Part shown: positions 13,888-28,000 of the stretch, in pieces | How positions within the stretch are numbered: position 1 is the stretch's first letter | Layout: every line of letters begins with the position of its first letter | Origin: Rachycentron canadum | Lineage: Eukaryota > Chordata > Actinopteri > Carangiformes > Rachycentridae | Assembly (NCBI GenBank): GCA_038496675.1 | Contig: CM076651.1 | Span: forward strand, 10,837,258 to 10,901,257 | Direction of reading: 5' to 3' | Length of the DNA: 64,000 nt | Notes under the pieces: model-generated | Databases searched by the model: none | Told to the model about the DNA's origin: nothing | Seen by the model: only the letters and a program-made list of their open reading frames with translations | Translations under genes and position numbers: made by a program

Positions 13888-16800
13888 CAGTATGGCCTCA
13901 TGGAAGAGCAGCTCTGTCTGAAGGTAGATCATCATCATCATCATCATTCTCTCCACTCTTTCCATAATATGCTCTTATTGCCTCCATTCATCTTATTAAC
14001 TATCCCATTGCTGGCATTGCAGGGTGATGGAGAGGCCATTTTCTTTTCCTTACTCCCAACAGTGTCACTGCCTTCTCCTGTAGGATGTTGAAGCACTGCT
14101 CATTTGGAGAGAGGTGATTGGCTTTTGTAGGCACTAGGCCAGAAGATCCATTGGGAGACTTAAAATTTTAAAGATGTGGTTTATGTTTTGTTTTTTTGTT
14201 TTTTTTGCTTTAGTAATCCATAGCCAGTACAGAGAGACAAGGATGGAGTGACAAGTGCCGCTTCATGAAATTAAAGGCACATTCACTTCCACCACTATAT
14301 ACTTATTTATATACTTGTCATATTCTTTTAATATTTATGTGAATTATATATGGTAATTATAGATGGTGATAAAAATAGTGCTCTGGGCCTGTAAATGGAC
14401 ACATCTGTTCAGCATAGATTGCAATAATAAGCAGCTTTGGCAGCCGTCAGCTCACTGGAAAAGCTGTGTCAAAGTCTCTGAGTGTGCTGTTTTGAAATGT
14501 CTCCTTACATTAGGCTCCTGACACATATTTCCTCTTTCTGCACAATAAATACATAGGCTTTGCACCAACAGGCACACACAAATACTGTTAAGCATACACA
14601 CTGTTAACTGCCTGGTTCAAATTCCCCTTTTTATTCATGCTTTATAGTTAATTACTCCAACACCCTGGTTTCACTTGGACATGTAACCTCACTACACCAA
14701 ATGCTGTTAAATGGCATGTATGAATTGCCCCAATATATAACCTATAGAAAGTGAATTTAGATATTTAAATTGATTGAAATGTTGCAGATACATGTTAAGT
14801 GCATTGCACCTCTGAGACACTAAAGTGCTTGGTGGGCAGATCTGTTTTTGTCTATAGCTTGTGATGAGGCAGCTCAGGCATCAGGTATTTATATTGAGGT
14901 AATAGTGCTCGCTGCTTTATTTTCACAGTCAATCCCACTTAGTCAAGGCTGAAAATGGCACCATTTAAGTGCTTACCTTTCTTACCCTTTTTGGTATTTT
15001 CATGCTACACATTTCTGTTTACAGGGATAAGCACATAAAATGGACATACAAGCTTTGAGTGTTTTAGTTTTTTATTCAGTTGCTCTGCTTCAAATTCTTT
15101 TGTCACTACTGATTTTTGTGCAGTTTTTTAACAGCAGAATCATATACACTAGAGCCATAGCAGAATGCCTGCCTCTCTCCGTATTATGTTTCATACACAG
15201 TCTTGCAAGAGAAACACAATAATCTAGCGTTTATCAATATAAACAAAACACTGCTTTCTTTGGGGCACATTTACTTCTGCAACCACATGCCTGGGTGGGA
15301 GGAGACTGAGAAGATTCAGCTCATCCACAGTCCTCATCATACTCCCCTCAAAGCCTGTAGCCCCTAGTTCCACTTTATTTTTCTATGCTTTTAGCATTTT
15401 CTTCATCTGAGCTTCAGCTTCGTCATTTTCTCTTTCTAGAAAAAAGATACTGATCAGTTTATCTTACTGGCTAGTCTTTGTCTGTCTGACGCTGCCCTGC
15501 AGATATTTGGCTTCATGGGAATAAGTAGAGCAGAGTGGCTTTGGAACAACATTAGTTTGCTTTTGCAAAACACAGGAAACCAGGCAAAGGCCTGCTCTGG
15601 CTTGTGATGGCAGGAGGGCAAATCACAAGAGTAGTCAAGGGAGGGAGTGGGAAGTGAAAAATGAGGAACAAAATAGAGGCTCTGAGCACTGCAGAAGGAG
15701 AACTGACCGCTTTGGGGCTCTCCAATATTTTAATCTGTCTCCCAAGTTTAAATAGTTTCTTTCTGTTTACTTTGGTTTCTATCTTGCCTTTATATCTCTT
15801 TTTTTTGCCTGTTTAACTTCTGAGTTGTTTTTACTTCAGAGAAATATGTGTTGTGACATCATCCAAGGACACCATCCTACTCCCTTTTCTTGTTGAAGTC
15901 AGATAGAAAAAGGCTTAGTTGATGATATGCTTAATTAAGTTCTCGGTTTATTAATCTCTTTTTTTCTTCACATCCAAAGAACAAACGTGCGGCTTAGAAG
16001 TTCATAAGGCTCCGGAGATGACATGTCTTTGTAATTCTGGAGAATCAAAACCTTAAGTTAGGATAAGTTAGATAATTTAGATACTTGAAAATCTAACGTG
16101 AATGAATATTGAATAGGTATAAAAACGTTTTTCATGAAGACAGTAAATAATAAGAAAAAGTACTTGGCTGACTTTTCTGCCTCACTGCATCAAAATGACT
16201 CAAATGAAGAAGGACAAGCATTTTGGTAAGGAAGCAGTGTTTTTAGGCAGAGGAGCCTATCCTGTTTGCTTCCCTCAGTGGAAGAGGGGAAAAGAAATCC
16301 GAAGGCCACTGCTCCAAAGAGATTGCCTTGCTTTCCCTTAGCAACAACATTGTTATTGGAGGGGACGGACAGAAGTTGCAAGGGCAGTTGCTATAGCTAC
16401 AAGTTAATCTTTTTGTTGTAGCCTGAAGTGACAGTGGGGTAATAAAGTAAGGGACCAGTAGTTGTAAGCCAGTTTACCCAGTGCCCTAAAGCATTAGATT
16501 TGTTGTGTGTTGTCAACTTCACTCCTAATAACACTCCATTTTCACCTACATATTCTGATCTGTTAGTTAGTATTAGATATGCAAGGAATGTTTTTAGGAT
16601 TTAACATGGGGTAGAAATAGTAGGAAGGATGAGTCAAGGCCATAGTGAACAATTTATGACTTATTAGATCATTTTCTTTTATTGGGTAAAGCCAGGAGAG
16701 GTAATGTGAGTGTGTGCAACCTAAAGTCAATTAGATTTAGATTTTTTTTTTAACCTGTGTTTGCCACTGGGCTGGCCTGTGTGGGGCTTATACTGTAAAT

Positions 16801-19800
16801 GTAATAACCCACAATTTCCCCATGTCTAGCTGTTTCCACAAGATGTGGGCATGCCGTGCAAGCCATGTAGCGCGTTATGATCTACTCTGTTGTCAGCGAG
16901 TTAATTGCTTATGCCATGTCAACATTTTCTCACTGTAGAATGTGTGCTACAAGATTGACTCTAATCTTGTGGTTGTCCGTCCAGGTTACTCCGCTTAGAT
17001 TAACCCTTTCTCACTGACCTGTAGGTTTGCTGTCAAAATTGTTCTGTTCATTCTGTTTCTATACTTCTAGACATGGGAAGTCCACCACAGAAGGAATCAT
17101 GCCCTTTGCTCTCTGTCTATCCTCTCCTGTATTATTTTTCCAGAACAAAGATAGCCGTTGTTTATGTTTGGTCCTAAGGCTACAGATTGCATTCGAGGAT
17201 CAAGAGAGAGACAGAGAGGGGTTTTTGTCCCAGGACTGAATAGCCTTAACACTCACAACCCACATTAAAGAGACGTGGCTCCTGTCTAACAGCCTTTCTC
17301 TCTCCAGGGGGTTCAGAGCCTGGGGACTTACATAAGGGGCAACATGTGTATAGACTACAGAGTATGAAGATGCTCACACACATACAGTATGCACATACAG
17401 TGACAACACAACTTGATGCTTAACCAAATATTTACATCCGTAGCTTTATATCCATTGTGTATTTACAAAACAGGCTTTGTTATACAAAGAGAGGGTGGAA
17501 ATTCAAAACGGTGAAAAACGGTGACCATGATCATCTAGATAGAGTAAGGGGACCACAGTTTAGAGGTATTCAGACTTGTTGGGTCTAGGTGTAGACTGTT
17601 TACTACCAGTCTTGACTGTCCGCATGCAGCGTGAGCATAGAGAGAAGGGGACAGAGGATGTTACATAATACAGAAGAGTCAAGACGCTGTGGTGGGTGAC
17701 GGAAGGATAGTGAGATGGAGAACGGTGGGTGTTCTATTAATAGTGGGGGTGGATGGGGCAGCTGTCGGGGCTGCACAACAGGCAGACGATCATCATCGCC
17801 AGCTGATCAGTTCAAAGAGGCCCAGTTCTCACATTACCTTATTATACAAGATATACCAATTTGATTTCATCATACCATTGCCTGTGCTTTCTTTTGCTTA
17901 CTCAATGTGTTGATAAGTCACATTTTCATAGGCCTTCGTCTACCTCTAAGATTTAGTATGTTTTGGGAACACACACCAGCTCATCTTCATAAACAATATA
18001 TAGACTCATTTCTTTTTAGACCCAATCACAATCCTTTGAGGCTTCAAGAGGTTGAAAGAAACAAGTAAAGAGAGATGCATATCAGGACATAGGACAGAAA
18101 AATGTATGGTTAACAACTGTCTTGTGGTTTTGTGGTTGCCATCTCTTTCTTTGTCAGCCACCCTCACATTCTCTCCCTCTCAGAGCGAATAAGGATGAGC
18201 AATGTGAACATATTTTTTAGAGAAGAATAAATGGAAAGCTTTGCCTAAGGGAGTCTAGGTCTATCTCATGACAGTACCCCTATTTTTGGTGTGCATATCT
18301 CTGCTGCTGTGTGCATTTGCATTTGTTTGTATTCAGGGGAGATAAAGAGAGAAACAGTCAAAAGAAAAAAGAAAATATGAAAATGCCTGTGTGTGTGTTG
18401 AATGTGTATCCAATCATAGCTCAAAACAGAATGGTGTTTGAAAGTTGGTTTTGTTTTTATGTGTTTCAGTGTTTTTCACCTGCCAAGGTCACACACCAGT
18501 CTTTATGCCAATCTCAGGCACACAGCCGCTTTGGGTATCAAAAAACTGGCACATATGCATACAGTTCATGCAGAGACACACAAATACACCCTGATGCCTC
18601 TTTTGGGATCACGTTGATCACATATTGAATGGATAGGTGCTATTTAAAACAACCACCTCCAGGATTCAGGGGGAGAGCCCTGTGCGACACCAGTAAAAAC
18701 CTGACCCACCATATTAAACATGTCCAAAAAACACAGTTTTGAATCATCCTGATACAAAAAGGATAAGCTTTGTGGTCAGCCAACTAAAAACAATGAGATC
18801 TATTGATATTGCCCAACCCCTTTCCACTCTGTCTTTCTCCTTTCTCTTGACTTTCTAAAATTGGTTTATTCCAAGCAGCCGGGTGAGAGTTTTTTTTTTT
18901 TTTCTACCCTGGTAAACGTGATCGACTCTAGCGTGTTTGTCAAGGGACAATCCAACCATAAGTCTCTTAAAAATGAAACAATCACCCACTGTACCTGTAG
19001 GCTTTGAGGGCTACTGTAAAATGTTCATAGTTTCCCTTTGCACAGTAAAAGCTATGTGCAAGAGGGGGTGGGAAGTCGTGTTCTGGTAAACATGGTCTTG
19101 GTTTTGCCAAACAGGTGGAATACACATCCTGGGGGGGGGGGGGGGTGGGGGGGGGTGATTAGATTAGGTTTGGCAGAAAAACAGAAATGAAAAATCTATG
19201 TTAGGAAGGTCAATACACTACACTACACTACTAAGTTTTTATCCGTGTGTGGCCTCACTTACCTCGTTTTTCAAAATGGTTGTGTGTATTTTGTGGGAGT
19301 AGGTCTAGATCTTAAATAGGGTTGTACTAAATGCAATATATTCTATAAACAGGCAGATCATGGGGATTTCTTCTGGGCTGGTAACTTGAGCAGATGTGCT
19401 GTGTTAAATATAGAGGGAAGGCCCGGCCATCTCCCCAACAACAGCAGAGAGCCCACTATAGTACTAAATGAGGTTGGTGCCAAACAGCAACATGGTGGCA
19501 TCATATCACCATTTAGAGTATCTAAGTCCAAGTTTCCTCTTAGGACCTGATGTGGAAATCTACTGTTGGAAGTTTTTCTGTATTCGAGTCATAAAAATTG
19601 AATCCTAAGAATCATTCCACAAAAATGCTCAGTCTGTGCCTGGACTCGTTTTGATTTACTGCACCTTGGATGAAATGATGGTCCACGAAGCTTAACCTTT
19701 AATGCACATAATACACATACTCACGTATGGTTGGACATGCATTACTTTCCCTCCTTTCTGCTCTCTTTAGCTTGTTGTTACTACTTGTGTCTTGGCTCAA

Positions 19801-21122
19801 ATTGTTAGTCTCTCTCATGTCTTGCGCTCTCTCATGTTCTTGTCTCTCACACTCTCTCACTCACTGTCTCTTTCTTCTCTCTCTCTCTGAATGTGCCTGG
19901 GCCTGGCTTGTTGACTTAAGCTGGCCCATGTGTTGTGCTGCTGCCTGAGGGGAGGGTTGTTGGCCCAGTCATGGCCAATACAAGTGAAGGGAGGGAGAGA
20001 GAGAGGGAGGAAGGAAGATGTGAGGATGTGTGTCTGAGTGCACGCAAGTGAATGTGTTTGGGTGTGAAAGAGTTAAAAGGGTTTTTTTTGTGCTTGTATT
20101 TAAATATGCTGAATGGGAAGCATTCACAAATACTCATACTACACTTACATACATGTGCAGACTACAATGGGCCTTTCCCCATTGAGGAATATACCTGTCT
20201 CATAAAACACATTTGTCAGTCACAGGGCCTGTAAAGTTGACAGCGCAGAGTGTGAGTGGTGTCACTACTCTACTTTGAATTCCCCCATTCCCTATACATG
20301 TTCATCTTCATATGAGACTGCTATGTTTATCATGTCATCATTAAATTTACTGCATGCCGTAAATGTACCGGGGTTGTACTAAAAAAGTTCTTGTAAACAT
20401 CTAAATTTGGGGAATCTAAAACCAAGAAACCCCAAAACACCATTCCCCTCAAACACACACAGAGACCAACTTTGTAGACAGCGATCTCTCCTCTCCAGTC
20501 CAGGCCTCTTTCTGGGTGCTAAATAAAGGTATCCCCAGTTTAACCTTCTCCAAGATAAAGCCTTGCATAAGAAGATACAGATTTACTGTTGCATCTAGTA
20601 GTTCGCCCCCGACTTCCAGCAAGTTTAATAGCCCCATAGTTTTCTCACAGACAGCCAGACAAGAAGTGATAGCAACAGTAGAGGACCTTGTCATTTACAG
20701 TGTCTACAGGCACTGTTGTGTTCATCAGAGTAAGCACTGAACAGGAATGGCATTGCTGTTATCTCTGCAAGCTGGTTTTATGATGGCAGAATATGGCACC
20801 CATCCACCTCTAACTTGGTATAAACATTGATATCAAAGTCAGTTGGATAGCAACAGTAGATGAGCCTCACTGCCGTCAGAGTCAATCAGAAATTGGCCCT
20901 CTGAGAAAGGCTGCCTTTAACATGCCATTAGTCTTTATTGTATTCCTTGCTCAACACATGCACACACAGACACACACACACACCCGCGCCAGATATAATG
21001 AAACTGCGGTGGAGTATCACGGTTCTGCCGGGAAGCAGAGGAAGGAAAAAGCTCAATGTCAGGAAATCAGGGTGGGTAGGGGGCGGGGTCATGGGTATTA
21101 ATGGGGTCTGGTGTGTGTGTGT

Positions 21123-21153
<31 letters not shown>

Positions 21154-21983
21154 GATGATACCAAAGTTCAAATTAGCTCTGGAATCAACTAGGCTGGCTG
21201 TCCTTACCGTTTGTATTTTTTTCTGAACTTTCTCACACGCACACACACCCGGCATGCATGACTGCGAGTGGTATGCTATTAGTATACCTCTACTTTCAAC
21301 ACCATAGACAGCTTTAATGGGACTTTACCAAGATTACAAACACATCTCTATATCTTCAGAGTGAAGTTGACAACATGTTGTCCGTATTGGCAACAAAAAT
21401 GAGGAAAACAGCAGGAAAAAAAACTACTTAGAAAATAGACAGAGGCCCATAAATCAAAAGCCTGTCCCCAGTTGACCCTGCTTAGTGCTGAAAACAAGGC
21501 TAATGACTGAAACAGGACACGGCTAATCTTGTTATCTCTTTATCTCTCGTCCAAACTGTGTGTCTGTTTATGCATGTGTATGTGCACATGTGTATTACCA
21601 GTCTCTCCTCTGGGTACATCTTCTGTTTTAGCTATGTGGATAATATTCTTTGCATACTGTGATTGTCTCCAGGCTGGTATTTTATAATTACACACAACTG
21701 TTTTGCCAACCGCCTGCATTGTATTCAGAGCACAAACTCGCAAACACACACACACACACAAACTTCTGTGTGAACATCAGTGCTTAGTGTTCAGATTCCT
21801 TCATATCTCGTACATTCCTCTACATCTAACACATTCTCATCAGTGTGGGAGACACTTTCTGAACTTTTTCTGTGCCACACAATGTTTTTAAATCTTTTCA
21901 GTTTTAATAGTGTGTTTCTGAGCAGGTACATGTACACTTGCTTATTTAAAGTGTTTTGTACGTGCTTGTGGACACAAGAGTGA

Positions 21984-22018
<35 letters not shown>

Positions 22019-25000
22019 TCGCACTGAGACTCGAGTGGATCTCTGCCAGGGCTTAGGGCTTGGCTGAGAGAAAGCCTCAAACCAGTTTACTCTGGTTGTG
22101 TAGTGGAGAAGTCTGGGGGCGGGACAAGGACCTCTTAAAGCTGCAGACCATGTGTATCTTTGTCTGTCTGTGTATGAGTTTGTGTCTGTTTGTGGTAGTA
22201 CATATGTGTTATTGTGTCGATTCATATGTTAACATTTCACCAGATTCGGATTTGCATTTTGGACATAGCACATATTACTCACAAAGTTGTTCAGAGTTTT
22301 GGGATTTTGCATGAGAATTTTTATGTGTGCAAGTGTGCACAAGTGTGTGGGTGAGTTCTTGGCCCTGCACTGAATAATTTTCCCTGTATTTCACTTTCAA
22401 GGACAAGAAGAACAAAGGTGAACAAATCTAGTGAAGCAGAGACATTTGTGCTTCATTGCAGGATGGTGAAAATTCCTGTTGCGCTCAGACACATTTTTAT
22501 TATAACTTGTGATGCCAGGGCGTGCTCCTTGAGCTCATTGTGCATGTATACGTGCACTGCGTGTATGTGTATGCTGCCAGTTCAAGTGGGAAGTATAAAT
22601 AAAGTTTAAGCTGAGAGTGGACTGCTCAGCATGGACTGCACTGAACAGTAAGGGAGAACACCCATCTCTCACCTTTCAAAGCAATGTTGCAAAAGCTTTG
22701 CAGAAACACACCACAAACCCCCTCTCTTTAGATGCTTTCCATTACTTCCTCATGCATGCACACACTCAAATGTAGACAAACAGTACGTTACCCAGATTTA
22801 CCATTATCATGTGTGTCTGTGCACTAGCTACTTCTTTTGTTGTTAGTTAGCTATGTCAAATGTCTTGATATTTTTAGGGGCTACAGGGATTTGTACTTTT
22901 CTCTGAAGACAAGACTGGGCCCCTTCTTATAAAAGCATTTTCCTTTGCTTCAATAAACATTCAAAACAACAAATTATTTTACAGAGTATGACTTAAGTTT
23001 GATTAGTTCAAATGTAAGCTTATGTCATCAGTCTATATTTGTGTGTTTTGCAGGAAGCCCTCAGGTCATGCTGATAAGGAGGTGATGGCTGCCACCGTCC
23101 TGACCTCGCTGTCCACATCCCCTTTGGTGCTCTACCCTTCCTCTGCATCCACAGGTAACATCACTGCCTCAGTGCCAGCTGCATATATACTCGCACTTGG
23201 TGTATCTTCAGCTCTTCAGCATAAGCTACTGTATCAAATACGGACTCATCTACTGTATTAAATAAATCAAAGACATAAGGTGAAGCAGGGGACGGTGGGA
23301 AGGAATACTCATCATAAATCACTGGATGTTAGTTTACCCTGACAGACTGAGATGCTTTGTCATTTGCACTTACCTAGATTCATCCAATGGATGGGAGTTT
23401 TCAAGTATTTTTAGCACTGCACCCTTATCTTTGTAGCTCCACATTAAAGATACTGTTTTTGCTCTCAGTCAAGCAACATATTGAAGTTAACATCCCAAAA
23501 AGGCTAGGGGCCCTCTGTTTGACACAGCTGTACCAACTGGGTCAAAGTAAAAATAAATGTAAGGTAACGTATTGTAGAAAATAGCAGTCCTCAGATCTTG
23601 TCTGACGATGCTGTGGTATTTGGGAGGAGCTAAGCAAGATGAAAGATTTAGTTAATACAAAATCTTGCCGAGTAGTACAGTAATCCTCATACACAAATTG
23701 ATTGATGCTACATATTTGTTTTAACTGAGATTAAGTTCCTTACATTTCTATAGGACATAGTTATTGTTTGATTCCCAGTGTGCATGATGTGATTTACTCC
23801 ATTTTTTTTTTTTTTTCGCTTTAGTAAAAGTCAGAATAAGTCACTGTGATTATGAAGTCTTAAAGGGTTAAGCATTATGGATTTATGAAAAAGCCATAGT
23901 GTATGGAAAGTTTTGCGGGACAAGGCTTGGAAATAGTATATTACCTGTCCAGGAAATTAAAGCTGTGTTGAGCGTGATACACACATACACATACATGCAT
24001 ACATACATATTGTACATTATGTTTCTGTTAATCTGAAGTTAACTCTGTGTATTCTTTAAACTACAGTCCCAGAGCCAGCTAACAGGGCTTGGAAAGAAGT
24101 GCTGTCAGCTAGCTACAGCAGTTCCACCAGTGGCAACTGGAGTTGGGATGCCAGCGACCAATCGGTGCCCTCCACACCGTCTCCACCTCTGTCCAATGAT
24201 ACCAACAAGAACTTCCTGCTCTCGTCCCAGGGTGATGATGTCAGTGAGGATGTCACAGAGAGCACACACTTCATGTTTGAGGACCCCATACCTCGGAAAC
24301 GAAAGGTAAAGATAGGTGTCTGCTGTGACTTTCATGTCATGTCCTGCATCATATGTTGTATTGTAAATGTAAATTTAGTATTTTTTTTTATCTTTATATA
24401 TATCACCTGCCAACCTATTCTTAATGGATTTTGTTAGCAGTAAGGCACAAAGAAGTGTAACACCTGTGTCATTTCCTAAGTATATTTTTAGGATTGCCAT
24501 TTGCAATGTTATGAATTGAATTATTGATGAAAGAGAAAGAACTGTGTGAAAAAACTCAATATTTCTAGATGTGATTAATTAAGCCTTGAATTATTGTCTT
24601 CGTGCTTTACAAGACTTTATTCAATGTGGCCACATTTTTCATAGTTTTGATTAAAGACGTGTTTGTGACAGCTGGAAGACTTAAAAAGTGAAGTTGACAT
24701 GCACAAAGTTGAAAAGTTGACATCCACAGACACCGTGCAGTTTCTTGACTCCACTCGTTGCTTGATGCAGCTGTGGTTTTGTGGTTATCACAGCAGTCAT
24801 AGATGCTGTCCACTCCACTTTTAAGTAAAAACAAAAGTTATAACTTGCTGAGTAATACCTCAGGGCCACAATTGTGGAGAAATAACTCGGATGTGCTTTT
24901 GTTATTTCTATGAAGTAGTAGCAGGGAGAGACTTTGGAAAACCCACTAGAAAAATTCTGAAAATGTAAGCACCGTGCAGTTTAACAGCCTCTGACAGACG

Positions 25001-28000
25001 GCCCGTCGCTTTCTGCTTGTGTGGATCATGGATTATGTTCTCCCTTTTACTTCTCCCCCGCTCACTTTTTTTTTACTAGAGCAACAGTCCAGAACGTCAA
25101 AATGTTCTCACTGTCAGGAAGCTTTCTATCCCCCTTTCAGTCTTTTCAAGGGGAGAGGTGGGAAGATTTAGTAAGAATGAAGGAGAGGAGGCAGACGGGG
25201 GAGGGATGATCAGCAGAAAGCAACAAAGGGTTCAAGGGATGCATGAAAATGAGGATAGTCAGAGGGTGTAGTGGAGGAGAGGGGAATTGATGCTGAAGGT
25301 AGCAATAGGAGGAGAAATGAATCTCAATATATCCTCCAGCCATACAGTGACAGAGGAGAGCTCATATACTGTACAATATGTGGGAGTTTGCAATTCACCC
25401 TCTCTGGAGTGGGGCAGCAGTGAAGATTATTGAGCTGCTGAATATATGAAACCATAAAGACTCCAAGGATGATGCTGCCAGAGACCTATGCCATACCATA
25501 GATAAGCAGACAGGAAATGAAGTAGCGTGAAACTAGGAGAAATATATACAACTCGCGTGTTTATATTCCTCCGAGTTGTGGAAGAAGGCTAAAGCATGAG
25601 CTAACTTGCTTTGTGACGTGTCATAGCTGACGCAACCCCAGAAGTCTAAACCCTCTACGGGCAGCTACCCCTTGGATTGTAGGCTGTTTGATTTTGTGCA
25701 GGCAGTAAGTTAAGAGGATTATTACACATTGCAATCACCAGTTTTACTGTAACAGTGTTAAGATACAAGAAAAACGCTTAAGGAATTAAGTGATTTGTGA
25801 TTGTTTGTGGAATTAAAGTCTAGCTTTGCAGTGTATTTTTTATTAGCTAGGTTGATTCAAACAGCATGGTTGGGGACACACATATGGTCAGCACCACTCA
25901 ATTAGTTTAATAGAATGCAATGAAAGGGAGTGACAGTCAGTGGGAAATAGTTCAGAGTAATAATAGTGAAGGAAATTTAACATAACCATTGATTAAAAAA
26001 CAAAAACCTGTTCTATTCTGACTTTTCTTGCTTTGTTTCCCTCTTTCTATCTTTCCTGCTCCCTCCCTCTCCCTTTTCTTGCACTTCTTTCTCCAAAGGC
26101 TGTTAAAAGGTAATGAGAGTACACACCCACTGTCTTTCATTAGCAGTGATGCAGGTCCCTGCCTGCTCATGGGACAGCTGCCAGCCGCTGATGTGTGGAA
26201 GAGAAAATGAATTGAAATAAAAACACCCACTCCATCCATCCATCCATCCATCCCCTCATGGCTTGGTTTGCTGTAAGATCAGGCATGAGGAGGATTAAAT
26301 ATGAAAATCATCCAAATGCTACTTTTCAGGGGTTAAATAGAGGTCACAGGTGTGTTCATGTGGCTGTATGTGTTTGCATGGAGAAGTTTTTATATTTAGC
26401 ACATTTACTGTATGTTGTAGAGGAGGAGGTGGGTGTGCAACCCCTGGCTGCACCAGACTATTTATGCTGTAATAGATCTTCACTCCAGCTCACGTCATGC
26501 AGTAGTAGGAGATCAAAATAGTACATTTATTTTTCTGATCATTCTGTCATTGAACATAAAAGTACTGTGGGATAGACAGAGAAGGGTACAGTTTAATTGT
26601 CCTCCACCTGTTCCTGTCTTTTTCCCTTTCTCTCTTTCTCTTTTACAGTGTATGTGTCTGAACTTGTCACAGATGATGTGTTTTTCTTTTTTTCTTCTTT
26701 TTTTTTTTTTTTTTAGCTCTAATAGCTTTCTAAGTAGTGTTTGGCCCCTTGTAGAGTGGCACTGAATCCACCATGAACTCACCTGGGAGCCAATCCCAGC
26801 TGACATTGGGAGAGGGTGGGGTACCCCCTGGACAGGTTGCCGCAGGGCAGAAATATAGAGACAAACAACCATTCACACTTTCACACCTTGGCTATGGGAA
26901 ATTTAAAGTCAACAATTAACATAATGTGCATGTCTGTGGACTGTGGGAGGAAACCGTAGGGAACCCACACAGGCACAGAGAAGTGGACATCAGTTACTGT
27001 CTAATTTATATATTGCTTTTCAATTTTGTGAGACTTTGTCTGTGAGACTTTATGTTTTCTTATGTTGTCCCCATCACATGACTCATATTGGTTTTGGGCT
27101 GAATGTCTTTCAGAACTCCATGAAGGTGATGTTCAAGTGCTTGTGGAAGAACTGTGAAAAGGTCCTCAGCACCTCCTCAGGGATCCAGCGACACATCCGC
27201 ACCGTCCACCTGGGGTGAGTCATTTTCACATATATTACAGAAGCACAGTGAAAGATGAAAACAACTGATATTAAATTTTTGATTTATTTCTTTTCTCCAT
27301 AAATTCTCACATGCTGCCTAGTGTCTTCGCTCTAGACTTGACACACACTTGTGCACACACACACACACACACACACCACCAAGCAGTATGGTGTATGTGA
27401 ATGTTAGAAATGTTGTATATTTGTTTTTATATATTTAAACATTGTATTCAGAATCCATTCTGCTGACGTGAACAATGACACTGATTTTAATAAAGACCTT
27501 CACTGTACAGGTATCAATTTGGTAATCTTTGCTCTTCTGGCTCAGGGTAACAGTGTCAAAGCTGCTGTAAATATTGTGGCAAGGCAAGAAAAGTGACATG
27601 CATCTGACTCACCAGACTCTGGATGCTGTCCACCTGCCTGACCTTACCACCTGACTAGCTGCTATATTGAGCAGGTTAATTTGGCATTAAATAAAATTAT
27701 ACATTAGTCACTCAGTGAAATACAAAGCAGTAATAATTTTTAGTTTGTATAGTATTTCACAGTTCAACTCTTACTTGAGAATTGCGTCCTACTGTTAATA
27801 TGCTTTAGCTGAACCTTACACAGGTTTTTGAAGGAAGAGTCAACCACACGTCGGCAGCCTGTTTGTTTGAGGGCCTCTGCAGCACACTGGCTTTCACTGC
27901 CCCCTGCTGTTTGGAAGAGTAACCACTTTCTACCCTTTCATGGGTTGAACTAATAACTGATAGTTGTGCTTAGATTTGCAGAGTGGTCAGTGACACTTAA

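Larger units (their letters stand above)
3728..23053 (+). other. slc2a4rg: slc2a4rg intron 2 (19.3 kb)
   Basis: This is a large intron without any coding exon I can support. It contains microsatellites, a T run (8482-8506), two hairpins (8011-8040, 9460-9495), a MITE-like element abutted by a Tc1-like remnant (10789-11640), a short telomere-like run (11983-12001), an AT-rich stretch (12000-12290) and a complex block at 16830-17010. Short open frames occur throughout at the density expected by chance. Confidence 0.65.
23155..27113 (+). other. slc2a4rg: slc2a4rg introns 3 and 4 (with exon 4 between)
   Basis: Intron 3 (23155-24066) and intron 4 (24306-27113) surround exon 4. Intron 4 holds T-rich tracts near 26690-26715, a CCAT tetranucleotide repeat (about 26231-26252) and, near its end, a decayed dispersed repeat (26771-26990). 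I see no further exons. Confidence 0.65.

Noticed and set aside
13709..13965. Frames over TA/CA and ATC repeats
   Set aside because: Pure microsatellite translation (Ile-Tyr, Thr-His, His runs).
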